The notes under the pieces were generated by a model. The model searched no databases. It worked only from the letters and a program-made list of their open reading frames with translations, and had not been told where the DNA came from. Below, one piece after another: positions 22,870 through 35,048 of a stretch of 64,000 nt of DNA. The translations under genes were made by a program, and so were the position numbers. Every line of letters begins with the position of its first letter. The first letter of the stretch is position 1. Source of the stretch: Talinum fruticosum (Eukaryota > Streptophyta > Magnoliopsida > Caryophyllales > Talinaceae); contig JAITYX010000084.1 in the NCBI GenBank assembly GCA_021018815.1, forward strand, positions 186,001 through 250,000, read 5' to 3'.

Positions 22870-24015
22870 ATTTGAATGCTTTACCAATTCTTTGATTCAC
22901 GAGGTTTATGGGCTGAGCTGCTTGATCTTCGAAGCTTGTTCGAGTGATCCTCATCATTAACTTGTTCATTCCGAGCGAGCTCTTGAATTGTCTCATTCCG
23001 AGTTTCCTCGTTCCGAGTGACTTCATTCCGAGCGTGTTGAGTCCGAGTCTTTGTAGACTCGACTTCGTCATCATCTTTCCGAGCTTCGGTTCGAGTATAA
23101 GGACTCACTTGGTTTCTCATGTTCAAGCTCATCAAACACTACATGGATGCTTTCTTCCATTTTGTTAGTTCTCTTATTGAAGATGCGATAAGCTTTGCCA
23201 TGAGAGGAGTAACCCGGAAAAATACCTTCATCTCGACCAAGCATCAAACTTGGTCGGTGATCCTTACCATTGTTGTGAACGAAGCACTTACATCCGAATG
23301 GTCTGAAGTAGGAAATATTTGGCTTCTTCCCTTTGTAGAGCTCATAAGGTGTTTTCTTCAGAATGGGTCTAATGACGCATCTCGTTCAAAGTGTAGTTAG
23401 TCTGTGTTGATCGCCTCTCGCCTAGAAATAGTAAGGCAAGTTGTGCTCAATCATCATTGTCCTTGCTATTTCTTCAAGGGTTCTGTTCTTTCTCTCTACT
23501 ACTCCATTCCGTTGAGGAGTTCTAGGTCGCTGAGAAGTTGTGACAGATTCCATTTTTGTCATAGAACTCGAGAATTCTAAGTAATCGAACTCCCTTCCAT
23601 GGTCGGTTCGAATCTTCTAGATCCGAGTCCGAGACTCAACTTGAATTTTTCTACGGAGCTTACTTGAACTCCTTGAAAGCTTCATTTTTGTGCTTAAGAA
23701 AACACACCCGAGTAAATCGTGAATAATCATCAATAATAACAAGTATGTAAGATTTACCTCCGAGACTCTTCACGAGGATTTCACCACATAAGTCCATATG
23801 CGATAATTCAAGCATTTTGGATGTGGAAACTGTCTTCAGAGATTTGAATGAAGATCTCGACTTGTTTCCCTCGGTGCATGCTTCACAAACTTTGTCTTTC
23901 TCAAAAACACAGTTGGGTAAACCCCTAACTAGACCATTAGATGCCAATTTCTTGATAGTATGCATGCTAATATAGCCTAATCTACGATGCCAAGCCAATG
24001 AATCATCATGGAGAG
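22870..24015 (-). pseudogene. pol: Integrase of S2
   Basis: Minus frame 23998-23660: zinc region WHRRLGYISMHTIKKL with VCEACTEGN (H, H, C, C all kept), then LSHMDLCGEILVKSLGG (first aspartate) and VIIDDYSRFTRVCFLKHKN. The second aspartate lies in TDHGREFDY near 23595 and the glutamate in NGVVERKN near 23490, both in shifted frames. The C-terminal part includes HNNGKDH, RIFNKRTNKMEESI and an acidic, charged linker to about 22870. Confidence 0.9.
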
Positions 24016-24089
24016 ATGCTTTTAAGCAAGATAAATTCTAACTTGGGTAAAAAGAGGAATGATGTAAGTATTACCCGATCTCTTACCCG

Positions 24090-24400
24090 AAAGCTTGATC
24101 TCTTTGGTAGTGACATTAGAAATAGTGCAATTGGTTTCGAGTGAATCTTACCTCTTGACCTTTGTAACATAGTTGAGAGATGCTTGAGTAGATTATACTT
24201 TAATCCCTTGACAAGGTAGACTGGATCGACCAGATTGCTTCCTTTTCCAATCTTGCCAATCCCCACTATCTTGCCTTTGCTATCATCTCCAAATGTGACC
24301 TTTCCTCCCTTTTGTTTTTCCAACTCGAAAAGAGTCCCGCATCTCCCGACATATGGCGTGAACATCCACTGTCAAGGTACCAGTGTCCTTTCGATCTCTT
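24090..24400 (-). pseudogene. pol: Protease region of S2, DSG motif kept
   Basis: Minus strand reads WYLDSGCSRHMSG (about 24378-24342), keeping the catalytic aspartate and the copia-type DSGCSRHM. After a frame change, FELEKQKGGKVTFGDDSKGK, IVGIGKIGKGSNLVDP and VYLVKGLKYNLL follow (24365-24180). It cleaves gag-pol in the functional element. Confidence 0.88.
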
Positions 24401-26231
24401 CCGAGTGACCCGCAAAACAAAGAGAATCTAACCCTTCTCACTTCCTCTAACGAACCCAAGTAACTCTCCTTGCTGTGGTCCTTTTCCGAGGAAGAAGGTG
24501 TTTTGGAACCCGATTTGAATGACTTTGGGTTTTGTCCGATTCCGAGTCTTTCTCTCGGAGAACCGAGTCCGTGTCTCTTTCTTTTTGAAAACTTTTCCTT
24601 TTGAAATAGGAGAGAATGGTTTCTTTTTGTAAACAGTTCGGGCTTAGTCCTTCCTTCATTTCTATGAATGGGACCGTGCTCAGCTCTCCTAAACTTCACA
24701 GTTCTGGAATCATTTTTAAACAGATTCCGAGTAGGAATTGGATTCCTCTTCTCTATTGAAACCAAAACCTTCTTTTCGAAAGAAGACACATTGTGATCCT
24801 AAAAGCATGTCAAGGTTTTTCGACCTTGAGTAAATTTTAAAATCGGATCTTGAGACTCGGTGAGCTTCGTTTTAGTTGCTCATTTTTTTCCTGAGTAGCT
24901 TAGACTCGGTCTCATTAGTTTGAGCACTAGTCTTAAGTTCTCTCGAGTGTGAGTCTTAGTTTTTCCAATTCGTTTTTCAAAGAATTGCTCTCGAAGAAAT
25001 TGACTCAAGTTGTTCTTTGAAATGGGAAGAGTCGAATTGGACTTTTCTTCCAAAGTAAAAATGTATTTAGCTAAATCAACTTTGGAGAATTTGAGGAAGT
25101 AATCAATTACCTCTTGAGGGTTAGTTTCCTCATTGTCCGAGTCCGAGTCCGACTCCTTTTCAGCTTCCGAGTCAAAAATTGCCATCGGACATTTCGAGTC
25201 GTCCGAGTCCTCATCATCTTCCGATGAATCCTCATCGCTCCATGTTGCCATCATGGCCTTCTTCTTCTTTCTGTCCCTTTTTCTTTTCGGACAGTCTTTG
25301 ACTATGTGGTCTTTGCTGCCACACTCGAAACACCCGGAATTCTTAGATAAAGATAACTTTGAAGGGGAAGAAAACTTGCCTTTTCTGTCTCTCTTATCTT
25401 TCTTGTAGAATTCTTCTTTTGGCCTTTTGTCCCATCTTTTGTGCTTCATCATTCTCTTGAAGCCTCTTGCAATGAGTGCCATGGGATCGTCTTCCGAGTC
25501 GAAGAGCTCAGATTTGCTTGTTTGGATTCCGAGGCTTTCGGTGCTATGTATCTTTTGGTACTGCCCTCAACATCCTCTTCTTCTAGATGGATTTCATGAG
25601 TTAGAAGCTTTCGATGAGCTCGTTTAGCTTTAAGAGTGAGAGGTTCCGAGCTTCCTCTATGGCAGTCACCTTCGGACCCCATCTTCTTTTAGGTCGACTT
25701 CGAGTATCCTTACGCACATTTCCTTGTGTGTGATCTTCTTACCCAGAGACTTAAGATTATTGGTAATCTCGATAAACCGAATGAACATCCGAGTAATGTT
25801 CTCTTACGGCTCCATCTTGAATAGCTTGTATTTATGAACATATTGACTAATCTTTGCTTGTCCGACCTAGCTAGTTCCTTCGTATGTGTTGACAAGTGTG
25901 TCCGACACTTCTTTTGCTGTGTCGCGAGCAAACACTCGATTTTATTCCTCTCGAGCTAATGGCGCACATCGGAATGTTCATTGCCTTGAAGTTCTTTCGA
26001 ACTTCTCGCTCGCGTGGAGTGAATTCAGCCTTTGTCTTGGGAATGATTCTAATTCCTCTGTCTTCATTGGAATGTAGTTTCCTTGTCGTATGATTGCCCA
26101 TACATCTTCATCATGATCCATGAGGAAACATTCCATAAGCTTCTTCCAGAGTGCCCAAAGTTTGATCCTTCGAATTTTGGTGCCCTATTGGAAGATCTTC
26201 CTTCATCGAACTCTCCGGTGTTCCGAGCCAT
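24400..26231 (-). pseudogene. gag: gag of S2
   Basis: ATG at 26231-26229 begins MARNTGEFDEGRSSNR. The capsid part is split over several frames between 26200 and 25690 (NFKAMNIPMCAI, NTSYS, LLTHEIHLEEEDVEG). The frame 25482-24880 holds MALIARGFKRMMKHKRW, a lysine-rich basic stretch, the zinc knuckle CFECGSKDHIVKDC (about 25334-25290), an acidic serine tail and a coiled-coil-like segment. A basic, arginine-rich segment (24789-24400) links to protease. Several single-base breaks. Confidence 0.88.
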
Positions 26232-26275
26232 TTGATCTTTAGACTTTTGGATGGTTAGATCCTTTCGAAAGGCTA

Positions 26276-26287
26276 GGCTCGATACCA
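26276..26287 (-). promoter_or_regulatory. Primer binding site of S2
   Basis: Minus strand TGGTATCGAGCC two bases inside the LTR end; tRNA-Met-type PBS with CGA where CAGA is usual, the same altered form as in S7. Confidence 0.85.
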
Positions 26288-26289
26288 AT

Positions 26290-27874
26290 CGAAGGTTTGC
26301 TCAAGGAGAGTCCGAGTCACCCTAGAGGGGGTGAATAGGGTGATGGATGTTTTTCGTAAAACCTTTAACTCTTTTGATAAGGAAGAGACAAGGACAGAGT
26401 TCCGAGTCGATTAGCGAGGTCGAAATATATGGACTTAGAAATGCTATCAAGAATAAATAAGCGGATCAAGCGGAAGAAATATAACAATCTGAGTCTAGAA
26501 TGAACTTAGAAAGACAACACTTAGAAGTTACGTGGAAACCCTCCTGGGCAGAAAACCACGAACTCGTGCTAATCCAAGCACGAAGTCAATTCCACTATTT
26601 TGAGTCCACAAAATACCGTGAACCGATCGAACCCGAGTTGCTCCCTTAGACAACTCTATACAAATTTTCCTAGACTCGAAATTCCCTTATCGGATCTAGT
26701 ACTTCCTAGCTGAGATAACCCTTATCGCTAGGGACAACTAAGCTGAGTTAACCCTTACAGACTTAGTCAAGGGACCTTACAGAGAAAGTAAGAAAGTGTT
26801 TGTACTGAGTACAAGACCTTACAACTCGAAAGTAACGAATTACAGATTGGGAGTTGTAAGTAGAAGATTGAGAGTAAATACAATGACTTTGCTCAAGTAC
26901 GTGTATTAACAAATAATTTCGGCGTTCTTCAAGTCTTGTCGGTTGGCTTCTATTTATAGATGACCAAGCAAAGTAGCCGTTATCTTCATCTGCTGACTGA
27001 GAGTTCTTTGTGATCTGTTGACAAAAGCTTTCGAGTCACTCGGAAAGTATCCGTTGTGATATGAACATTGGACAACGGTTTAACTCTCTTGGAAGTCTCA
27101 AAACCATTAGCGGTGTCTTGAAAGGTAAGGTGGAAACCTTTGTTAAGCTTAGTGTTCCAGTTTTCCAGATTTGGAAATAGACAGCCCCGACACAATCTTC
27201 TGGGACTGGAGCAGAGAAGGTGAAAAGCCATGTCTGCTAGTGATTTGACGTTCAAGCCAGGTTACTTTTGTAATTTGAAAAGTGTATCCTCGTTTGAATA
27301 ACCTACAAAAGTAAATCAATTTTGGTTCTCAAAGTATAAAATACTTTGGTCCAAGATTAGACACGAGATAATAAAATAATTATGATAATTAAACAGCTAA
27401 TTATCCGAGTCGGAAGAGGAATGGAATTTTCCGAGTCCAATATCAATGATACTCGGAATTCCATCCGACTTAGTCTAAGTGAAGGATCAAGTTCCGTAAA
27501 GAATATCGAGTAAAAAAACCTGATATAGACTAAGTAATAATCATACTAAAAGTACTCGACTATAACATAATAGAGCTTATAACCGGAAGTCGATTCCGAG
27601 TGAGAAGAGACGAAATACTAGTCTATTCAATCTGCGATACATTCGAGTGATGAGGGACTCGGAACATAGAATCGGCTTTCCGAGTCACTCAAGGATAAGT
27701 AAGAAAATATATGAAGTAAAAGTTGTATCACTTAGAGAATATACCAATTCACTTAGAAAAGTTTCTAAGACACGAGAGAATGCCTTGGAATCAAAACTCT
27801 ATAAGTACAAGATGGTTATACCTTATTCATTTAATGCAACTCGGAAATGCGTTGAGCGATGGTTCGAGTCTTCA
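26290..27874 (-). repeat. 5' LTR of S2
   Basis: About 1.58 kb, the same length as the S7 LTR. The minus strand begins TGAAGACTCGAAC at 27874 and ends CAAACCTTCG at 26290, with the terminal A changed to G. A TATA box in the form TCTATAAATAG lies near 26950-26962. The 79-codon plus frame 27647-27886 falls inside it and is not a gene. Confidence 0.92.
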
Positions 27875-28710
27875 CCCGAACATTGAATCATTGGTTTAAG
27901 ACCGATGGAGTCCTTTTTAATTAAAAATCTTTTCCGATAAATTAGTTTTTATACCAAATTTAGAAAAATACTTATTTTTTTGTTAATTTTTATTCCTAAA
28001 ACTTATTAGAGACTCCCTTTTTAATCTTTTATTTATTTAAATTACTTCGTTATTTCAGGTGAAAAAACTAGAAAAATTGGGCAATTTGGCAGCTTAAGTT
28101 ATCCGAGTGTGACTGAGTCATCTATCCCGGCTAGATAGCCGATGTCGGTTACCGGACGAGTAGGCATTAACCAACGTCGGTTGGTAACTTGGCTTAGCTC
28201 CTAGCCTAGGTAGTTTTCACTGTCCGGCCCCATAGTTTTGCGACATATTGATTCCCTTATTTTTTAATTATTTTTACTTATGAAATAATATCCCAGCACT
28301 TCTAAAGTTGATTTCGAGAATAAAATGATTTGCTAAAATCACCTATCAAAGCCTTCCTAAAAATATCTTTCAAAAGCCTTATTATTCATTTGAGAAGCAT
28401 ACCTCACATTAAGTCGACATTCATGGTGAAATCGATTCACTTCCCTAAGGGGACGTGCTTGTGGCTCCTTTAGTGGCACGTGGGTGAAGTCGTGATTAGG
28501 GATAGAGAGAGAGGGACCGAGAATAGAGAGGGAATTCGTGAGGTGAGAGAGTGTGGTAAAGCGAGCGCCAAGAAAGAGTTTCGAGAGGCGAATTGCTTGG
28601 GCCTAATTGAAGGTGGTGTCGTTTGGTCTTATATTTATTTTATGTTGGGTGTCTCATAGACCTCAACCAAAGAATAAATATATTTCTAGGCCTATGTGTC
28701 CCAGGACATC
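27875..28710. other. Unassigned spacer
   Basis: AT-rich to 28070, then mixed sequence with a GA-rich patch near 28500-28560. No protein motif, RNA gene or repeat boundary recognised. Confidence 0.5.
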
Positions 28711-28718
28711 TATATTAT

Positions 28719-29586
28719 TAGGGTTATTCATTATTCGGTCCAAAATCGAACCGGACTAAAAATTGGTGTCCGATTATTGGTCCTCAAATTTTCACTATTC
28801 GGTCTTCTATCCGGTCGAGTTCAATCCACCAATTTTCGGTCCGAACCCAAGATTGTTAAAAAATTAGGGTTAGTAAAAATATTGCCTACTTCGGTTCATT
28901 CATTCATGATCTCTCTCTCTCGCCCCCTCCCCCATGATTCTTTCTCCCACTCAACACCCTTTCCTAGTCCCGGAACCATCACTCTCACTCGTTGCTCTCT
29001 CTCTCCTCGAGCAAAGAAGTTTGGCGGCAGCCTCTCTCCCTGGGTTGGACCCTTTGCTGCAGGCCCGCCACACCGCACAGACACCCCGCCGGCCTCCCTT
29101 AGTCTTTTTTCATAATCATCCTCTCTTGCCGCTTACCCAACCACCACCACCCGCTACCTCTCTGTATGCTTGTTCCTTCTTTGCCTTTAGTTCTCTCATG
29201 TTCCTTCTTTGCCTTTAGTTCTCTCCCTCTCCCCTTTGTATGTATGTGTATTTACTTCTTTATATCTATCCATCTATCTACCATCTCGCTTACTTCCCCC
29301 TCTCTATCCTCTCTCCTTTAATCCTTTGTTCTTTTCAAGTTAGAGGTTTTATTTTGTGTATCGCCTCTCTACATGATTCTTTATGTTTTCAGTACTCTAG
29401 CTTTCGAGTTTTAAGTAAGAGGCAACATTTCTTTTTCTCCCCTTATTAAGATGTCAAGTAGTAACTCGTGCCTTTGCCTTTGTGCTAAAATGAACCCAGT
29501 AGACTTTTTTACTTGTATTTTTGCAGAAAAAATATGTTTCTTCCTCCCCTTCATTTTTTAAAATTTCCCCTTTATCTTGTTAGCAC

Positions 29587-29622
<36 letters not shown>

Positions 29623-29928
29623 GTGGGTTTAAAACCCCAAAAGCCAAAAAGCGAGCAAAGTTTGAGTCCCCAAGTCTTTGGGCCTTGAGGTTCCTACAAT
29701 ATTAGAAATTAGTGCAAGGGTTAATCAAATCTTAATCAATCAGTGGGCTCCAAATCATATAAACAATTGCTTGTGCAAGTCCATCCTGCAAATCTAGTCT
29801 AGGTTATTATCGGTCTGGTCCTAAACCGAATCGACTTTAATCGATCCAGTCCGTGGTCCCGTTATTTTTATTATTAGGTTTTTCTTTTAAAGCAGTCCAG
29901 CTCGATCCTTGACCGATGAACAACCCTA
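28719..29928. mobile_element. Non-autonomous hAT-type element (MITE-like, 1.2 kb)
   Basis: Ends TAGGGTTATTCATTATTCGGTC at the left and the complement of TAGGGTTGTTCATCGGTC at the right form an imperfect terminal inverted repeat of about 18-22 bp of hAT style. Flanking 8-mers TATATTAT (28711-28718) and CATACCAT (29929-29936) match at five of eight sites, and all three differences are C/T. Both subterminal zones are rich in CGGTCC/GAACCG words, as in plant hAT MITEs. No transposase is present; the 139-codon frame 28696-29115 crosses the left end and is CT-rich noise. Confidence 0.65.
29588..29620. repeat. (GA)n microsatellite
   Basis: About 14 GA units within the hAT-type element. Confidence 0.95.
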
Positions 29929-30009
29929 CATACCATCAACATAAATCCACCCCTATTGAAATAAGCTTTGATATACTTTAATTTATGTTTTATGAGCCTT
30001 TATCTATAC

Positions 30010-31483
30010 CGAAAACTCGCATTCTAACTCTAAGTCATTCCGAGTATTACACAAAGAGAACTCGGATATAAATCTTACTTCTCCTATATTTTGTTGTCAA
30101 GTCATTACGAGTATTATAGAAACTCTTGTATAAGTTTTCATTCATTTCCGATCGACTCGGAAAGCACATTATTGTATATCTTCTACACCGATGTTTCGAC
30201 TCACTCGGACATCACTCAAAACTATCGCATGCTCAAATAATTTCTCTAACACTTTTATTCTAAGTTATGACTGCATATTTCAACGCAAAGAGAATTACAG
30301 TGTTAATTCCTTTTCTAAGCCAGTTTTATTTTGTTGAGAATTATTTGACCACATCAAGTTGTTATACTCGATGTTCTATTCTTTTAACTTGATCATTCTT
30401 AGGATTGACTGTAATGGAATTTAAGTATATTGAATATTAGACTCGGAAAATTCCACTCTTCTAGGCGTAAGATAATTAAGCACTTAATTATCGTAATGTA
30501 ATTATTATTTGTGCCTAATCTTAGACCAAAGTATTTAATACTTTGAGAACCAAAGTGGTTGACTTTTGTAGGTTATTCAAACGAGGCTAACTCATTTTTG
30601 AAATACAAAAGTAGCCGGCTTCTAACTGTCAATCACCAACGAGATAAGCGTTATCTACTTATGAACATGGTTCATACACCGTGTTAGCGTTGTCCGTTTC
30701 CAAAACTAGAAAACTCTAGCACTAGGCTCAACGATGGTTTCCACCGTGCATTTCAGTGCAACACTATTTGATTGGACTATATTTTGAAGCCAAGAGCCGT
30801 TGCACAACGTTCCCATCTCAACGGATCTTTTCCGAGTGACTCGGAAGAGCCGTTATAACGACCAGTGAAGACTTTCATTCGGAACCAAGACTCGATGGTC
30901 ACTCGCTTGGTTGGATATAAATATAAGCCACCTTACAAGACTAGAAGATTGCTGAACTTCATTGCAAAACACATTACTTGAGCAAAAGTTATTATTTGCA
31001 TATTTAATCTTCTATTTACAATGTCTCGTATTTAATATTTTCCGAGTTGTAAAGTCTTGTAATAAGTTACACTCGTTTCTTACTTTACGAGTAAGGTCTC
31101 TTGACCGAGCCGTAAGGGTTAACTCAACTCAGCTTGTCCCTAACTGTAAAGGTTATCTCAGTTAGGAAGTACTAAATCAAATAAGGGAACTTCGAGTCTA
31201 GGAAAACATTATGAGGAATTGTCTAATGGAGCAATTCCGGTTGAGTCGATCCATTATATTTTGAGGATTCAAAATAGTGGATTTGACTTGGTGCTTGGAT
31301 TAGCACTGACCATGGTTTTCTGCCCCGGGAGGGTTTCAACGTATTTTTGAGTGTTCGCATTTCGACTCACAATCAGTCTGTTTATCTCTTTCCAAGAAAA
31401 AGCGTTTAAGTTCGTTTAAATTTTCTCATCACCCTATTCACCCCCATTTAGGGTGACTTAGACTCTCCAAGAGAAAACCTTTA
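30010..31483 (+). repeat. 5' LTR of S3
   Basis: About 1.47 kb. The start CGAAAACTCGC lines up with TGAAGACTTAG of S1 through the following TCATTCCGAGT segment, and the end CCTTTA corresponds to CCTTCA, so both termini carry transitions. A TATA-like ATATAAATAT lies near 30916. The 67-codon frame 30962-31165 inside it is not a gene. Confidence 0.88.
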
Positions 31484-31485
31484 AT

Positions 31486-31497
31486 TGGTATCAAAGC
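31486..31497 (+). promoter_or_regulatory. Primer binding site of S3
   Basis: TGGTATCAAAGC, tRNA-Met type, two bases after the LTR. Confidence 0.85.
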
Positions 31498-31541
31498 CTA
31501 GCCTTTCAAGTGGATCTAACAATCCAAAGGTCTAAAAATCA

Positions 31542-32915
31542 GATGGCTCAAAACATTGGAGAGTTCGATGAAGGAAGGTCATCCACTAGACCACCAAATT
31601 TCAAAGGGTGAAACTTTTTGCATTGGAAGAAACTGCTGGAGTACTTTCGTTGGACAACGATGAAGATGTCCGGAACATCATCCAAGAAGGCAACTACATC
31701 TCAATGAAGATGGAAGGAACAAGATTTATGCCTAAAGAAAAATTCGCGTACACCGGTGAAGAAGTCGAGAAGTTCGAAAGAACTTCAAAGCAATGAACAT
31801 TCCGATGTGTGCTATCAGCTCGGAAGAGTACAACAAAGTGTCGCCTGTGACACGGCGAAAGATGTGTGGGACACTCTTGTCAACACCTATGAAGGAACAA
31901 GCCTAGTGAAACAGGGGAAGATAAGTCGATATCTTCACAAATATGAGCTATTCAAGAAAGAGCTCGAGGAAAACATCACTCGGATGTACATTCGCTTCAC
32001 TAAGATTACAAACAGTCTCAAGTCTCTCGGGTAGAAAAATCTCTCACAAAGAGGTGCGCCGAAAGATTCTAAGAAGTCTACCAAAGAAGAGATGGGGTCC
32101 TAAGGGGATAGCCATCGAGGAAGCTCGGAACCTCTCTCAACTAAAGCCGGACAAACCGATTGGGAAACTGCTTACCCATGAGATTCATCCGGAAGAAGAG
32201 GATACTGAGGTCAACACCGAAAAGAACATTGCGCTAAAGGCCTTAGAAAGAAGAAGGGAAAGTCCGAGCTCCTCGGACTCGAAGAGGATCCGATGACACT
32301 CATTGCTCAAGGCTTCAAAAGAATGATGCATCATAAGAAGTGGGAAAAGAGGCCAACGGAAGAGTTCCATCGAAAGATAAGAAGGACAGAAAAGGTAAAT
32401 ATTCTTCTCCTTCAAAGTTATCTTTAACTAAGAACTCTGTCTGTTTAGAATGTGGCAGCAAAGATCACATAGTCAAGACTATTCGAGTAAAGAGAAGGAC
32501 AAAAAGAAGAAGGGTATGATGGCCACATGAAGCGATGACGACTCATCCGAAGATGAAGATGATTCTGATGACTCAAAGTGTCTATTGACACTAATAGACT
32601 CGAAGTTGAATCCGAGTCGGATGCTGACAACTCGGACACTAAGGAGAAGAGCCCTCGGGAGGTAATTGAATACTTTCTCAAGTTCTCTAAAGCTAATTTA
32701 GCCAGATATATTTACACTCCGGAGGAAAAGTCTAATTTTGATTGTTCTCATTTCAAAGAACAACTAGAGTCTCTTACTTCGAGAGCAATGCTTTGAAAAA
32801 TGAATTAAAAAACTAAGACTAACTCGAAACAACTCAAGACTAGTACTCAAGCTAATGAGACCGAGCCCGAGTCACTCGGAAAAGAAAATGAGCATTTGAA
32901 AAGAGAGTATTCAAA
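31542..32915 (+). pseudogene. gag: gag of S3
   Basis: ATG at 31542 begins MAQNIGEFDEGRSSTR. The capsid part runs through several frames: DEDVRNIIQEGNYISMKMEG (31608-31796), CDTAKDVWDTLVNTYEG and KISRYLHKYELFKKELEE (31756-32034), then LLTHEIHPEEEDTEV. The nucleocapsid knuckle near 32440-32490 reads CLECGSKDHIVK and then loses its last cysteine to an indel. An acidic segment and KSPREVIEYFLKFSKANLARY follow, then a coiled-coil-like tail. The sequence jumps at about 32915 straight to the RT linker. Confidence 0.87.
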
Positions 32916-33800
32916 TATGCATTCATTACATTCATATCATTAACAGTAACCCATAAATGCACTAGAGGCCCTAAATTAACCTGAATCGGTAGAGGCCATG
33001 CAAGAAGAGCTCAATCAATTTGAAAGAAACCAAGTCCGGACTCGACCAAACAACCTTCGACCACCCAGTCATAAGGAACCACATCGGTTTTGGAAAACAA
33101 ACTGAATAAGGATGGGTTGGTAGTCGAAATAAGGCTAGACTTGTAGCTCGGGGTTGCAATCAAGAAGAAGGAATTAATTGTGGGGAAACCTTTGCAACTA
33201 TTGCTAGGATCGAAGTAATCGGAATCTTGTTGGTATTTGCATCTAGCATGAATATTAAATTGTATCAAATGGATGTTAAACGTGCTTTTGTGAATGGTTT
33301 CATTCAAGAGAAAGTTTATGTTGAGCAACCCCTGGATTTGAAAATTTAGAATTTCCAAATCATTTTTTCAAATTGCAAAAGGCTTTATATGGTCTTAAAT
33401 AAGCTCCTAGAGCTTGGTATGAAAGATCGAGCAGTTTCTTGGTTGAAAATGATTTCAAAAGAAGTTAGATTAACAAAACTCTTTTTATAATAACCAAGGG
33501 GAGAAATTTCCTTATTGCTCATATTTATGCTGATGATATTATTTTAGGAGCTACTAATGAAACTCTATGTCGAGAGTTTTCCGAGTTGATGAGACAGGAG
33601 TTCCAAATGAGCATGATGGGAGAGCTCAATTTCATCCTTGGACTACAAATTAGACAAGACAAAGATGGAATCTATGTCCATCAATCTAAGTATACCAAGG
33701 AGCTGTTGAAAAAGTACAAGCTTCAAGATGTGAAACATTCAGCCACACCTATGAGTAGCAGTATGAAGTCTGGACTTAGACGAAAAAGGTAAAGTAGTAG
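32916..33800 (+). pseudogene. pol: Reverse transcriptase of S3
   Basis: Begins with the linker ending AMQEELNQFERNQV (about 32995), then GTKWV-type wording, [39 protein letters not shown] and the active site IYADDIILG, where YVDD has become YADD (33526-33537). The frame 33586-33792 reads MSMMGELNFILGLQIRQ, QSKYTKELLKKYKLQDVKH, and the RNase H boundary follows. Integrase and protease are missing upstream by deletion. Confidence 0.88.
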
Positions 33801-34468
33801 ATCGGAAACTCTATAGAGCTATGTTTGGATCTCTGCTCTATCTAATATCTAATAGGTCGGACATTATTTTTAGTGTTTGTCTCGTGTGCAAGATTTTCAG
33901 CTAATCTAAAAGAATCACATCTCACTACGGTGAAGAGGATTTTCGGATATCGTGCAGGAACTCGGAATCTTGGTCTATGGTTTTCGAGTGACTCGGAAAT
34001 GACATTCACCGGACACTCGGATGCCGACTATGTTGGTTACAAAGTTGATAGAAAAAGCACATCAGGAGCATGCCAATTTCTGGGTCAATCCCTCATCTCC
34101 CGGCACTCAAAGAAACATAACTTACTTGCTCTATTAATTGCTCGAAGTTGAGTACATTGCGGTTGGAGCTTGTTCCGTCGGATTCGTGGATCAAGCAGAC
34201 ACTTGAAGGATCTTGTAGTCTCATTCAAATCTATCCTAATCAACTGTGACAATCGAGTGCAATCAGCATCACTAATAATCCAGGTTAGCACTCAAAGACA
34301 AAGCATATTGAGGTCATGTATCATTTTCTAACAGATCATTATGAGAAAGGTGATATTGAAGTTGAATTCATTCCTCCGAAATTTTAGTTCGCTATTATTT
34401 TCACTAAGCCACCGAGTGAGGATCGGTTTTGTTTTATTAGGAATGAGCTTGACATGATTAATGCATGA
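33800..34468 (+). pseudogene. pol: RNase H of S3
   Basis: GYRAGTRNLGLWFSSDSEM, TGHSDADYVGYKVDRKST and SGACQFLGQSLIS (33873-34151) carry the first catalytic aspartate. After frame changes EVEFIPPKF, IIFTKPPSEDRFCF and IRNELDMINA lead to the natural stop TGA at 34466-34468. The TKHIE segment is still readable near 34300. Confidence 0.88.
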
Positions 34469-34982
34469 TTATGCGTTTTCTAAGTGAACTTTTCTTGCAT
34501 AATTATGTGTTATATGTTTTCTTTTGTCATAATAACAAATGGATCAGTTGACCGAGTAAAACCGAGCTATGAGTTATTAGGTCTCCGAGTGTTATGAGTC
34601 ACTCGAAACCATACCGAGTTAGACACAATTTTTGAGTAAAATGGACAATAAACTTTTGGAATCATCTCTAGATAAATAGAGAATTTCATAAATATTTTCT
34701 CTCTCTCTCTCGTCACGTGTTTCGATCGGAAAAAATTAGCCATTAGAAGAAAGTTCGCTGAAATTCTAACCGTTGGAGAGCAGAACGTCACACCGGTCCG
34801 AGACGACCGTTAGAACTTCGAGGTTAGACCGAAGGCTGAAGGTCATTTCGTTCACTATAAATAGCATCCCTTTACCTTTATTTTGTTACTTTACTCAATG
34901 CCTTGTTACTTTCTAAGCATTCTCGCTCACTCGAATTCTCTCTTGCTGTCTCGAATTCTAAGCACTCTCTCTCACTCTCTTT

Positions 34983-35022
<40 letters not shown>

Positions 35023-35048
35023 GCTCGACTTCTCAAACAATTATCACC
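34469..35048 (+). promoter_or_regulatory. Conserved post-pol block with TATA box, S3
   Basis: Between the pol stop and the envelope-like start lie, in order, a CT tract (34698-34711), the block CGTCACACCGGTC (34786-34798) and TATAAATAG (34856-34864). The same three elements occur in the same order and at nearly the same distances in S2 and S7. A second, longer CT tract is at about 34985-35018. This arrangement suggests a second promoter for the 3' ORF. Confidence 0.55.
34983..35018 (+). repeat. (CT)n microsatellite in leader of the S3 envelope-like ORF
   Basis: About 17 CT units between the internal TATA and the ATG at 35049. The 94-codon minus frame across it is low-complexity and rejected. 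Confidence 0.95.

Larger units (their letters stand above)
20540..27874 (-). mobile_element. S2: SIRE-like Ty1/copia copy, 3' end truncated
   Basis: Minus-strand element with 5' LTR 26290-27874, PBS, gag, protease, integrase, RT, RNase H, a conserved TATA-bearing block and the first codons of an envelope-like ORF, which ends abruptly near 20540. The 3' LTR and PPT are absent, so no TSD can be tested. It keeps more intact catalytic motifs than the other copies: protease DSG, integrase D-D-E and RT YVDD are all present, but in shifted frames. Confidence 0.92.

Noticed and set aside
27647..27886. 79-codon plus frame
   Set aside because: Antisense within the S2 LTR and not conserved in other LTRs.
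28696..29115. 139-codon plus frame
   Set aside because: Crosses the left terminus of the hAT-type element and is CT-rich. There is no transposase motif.
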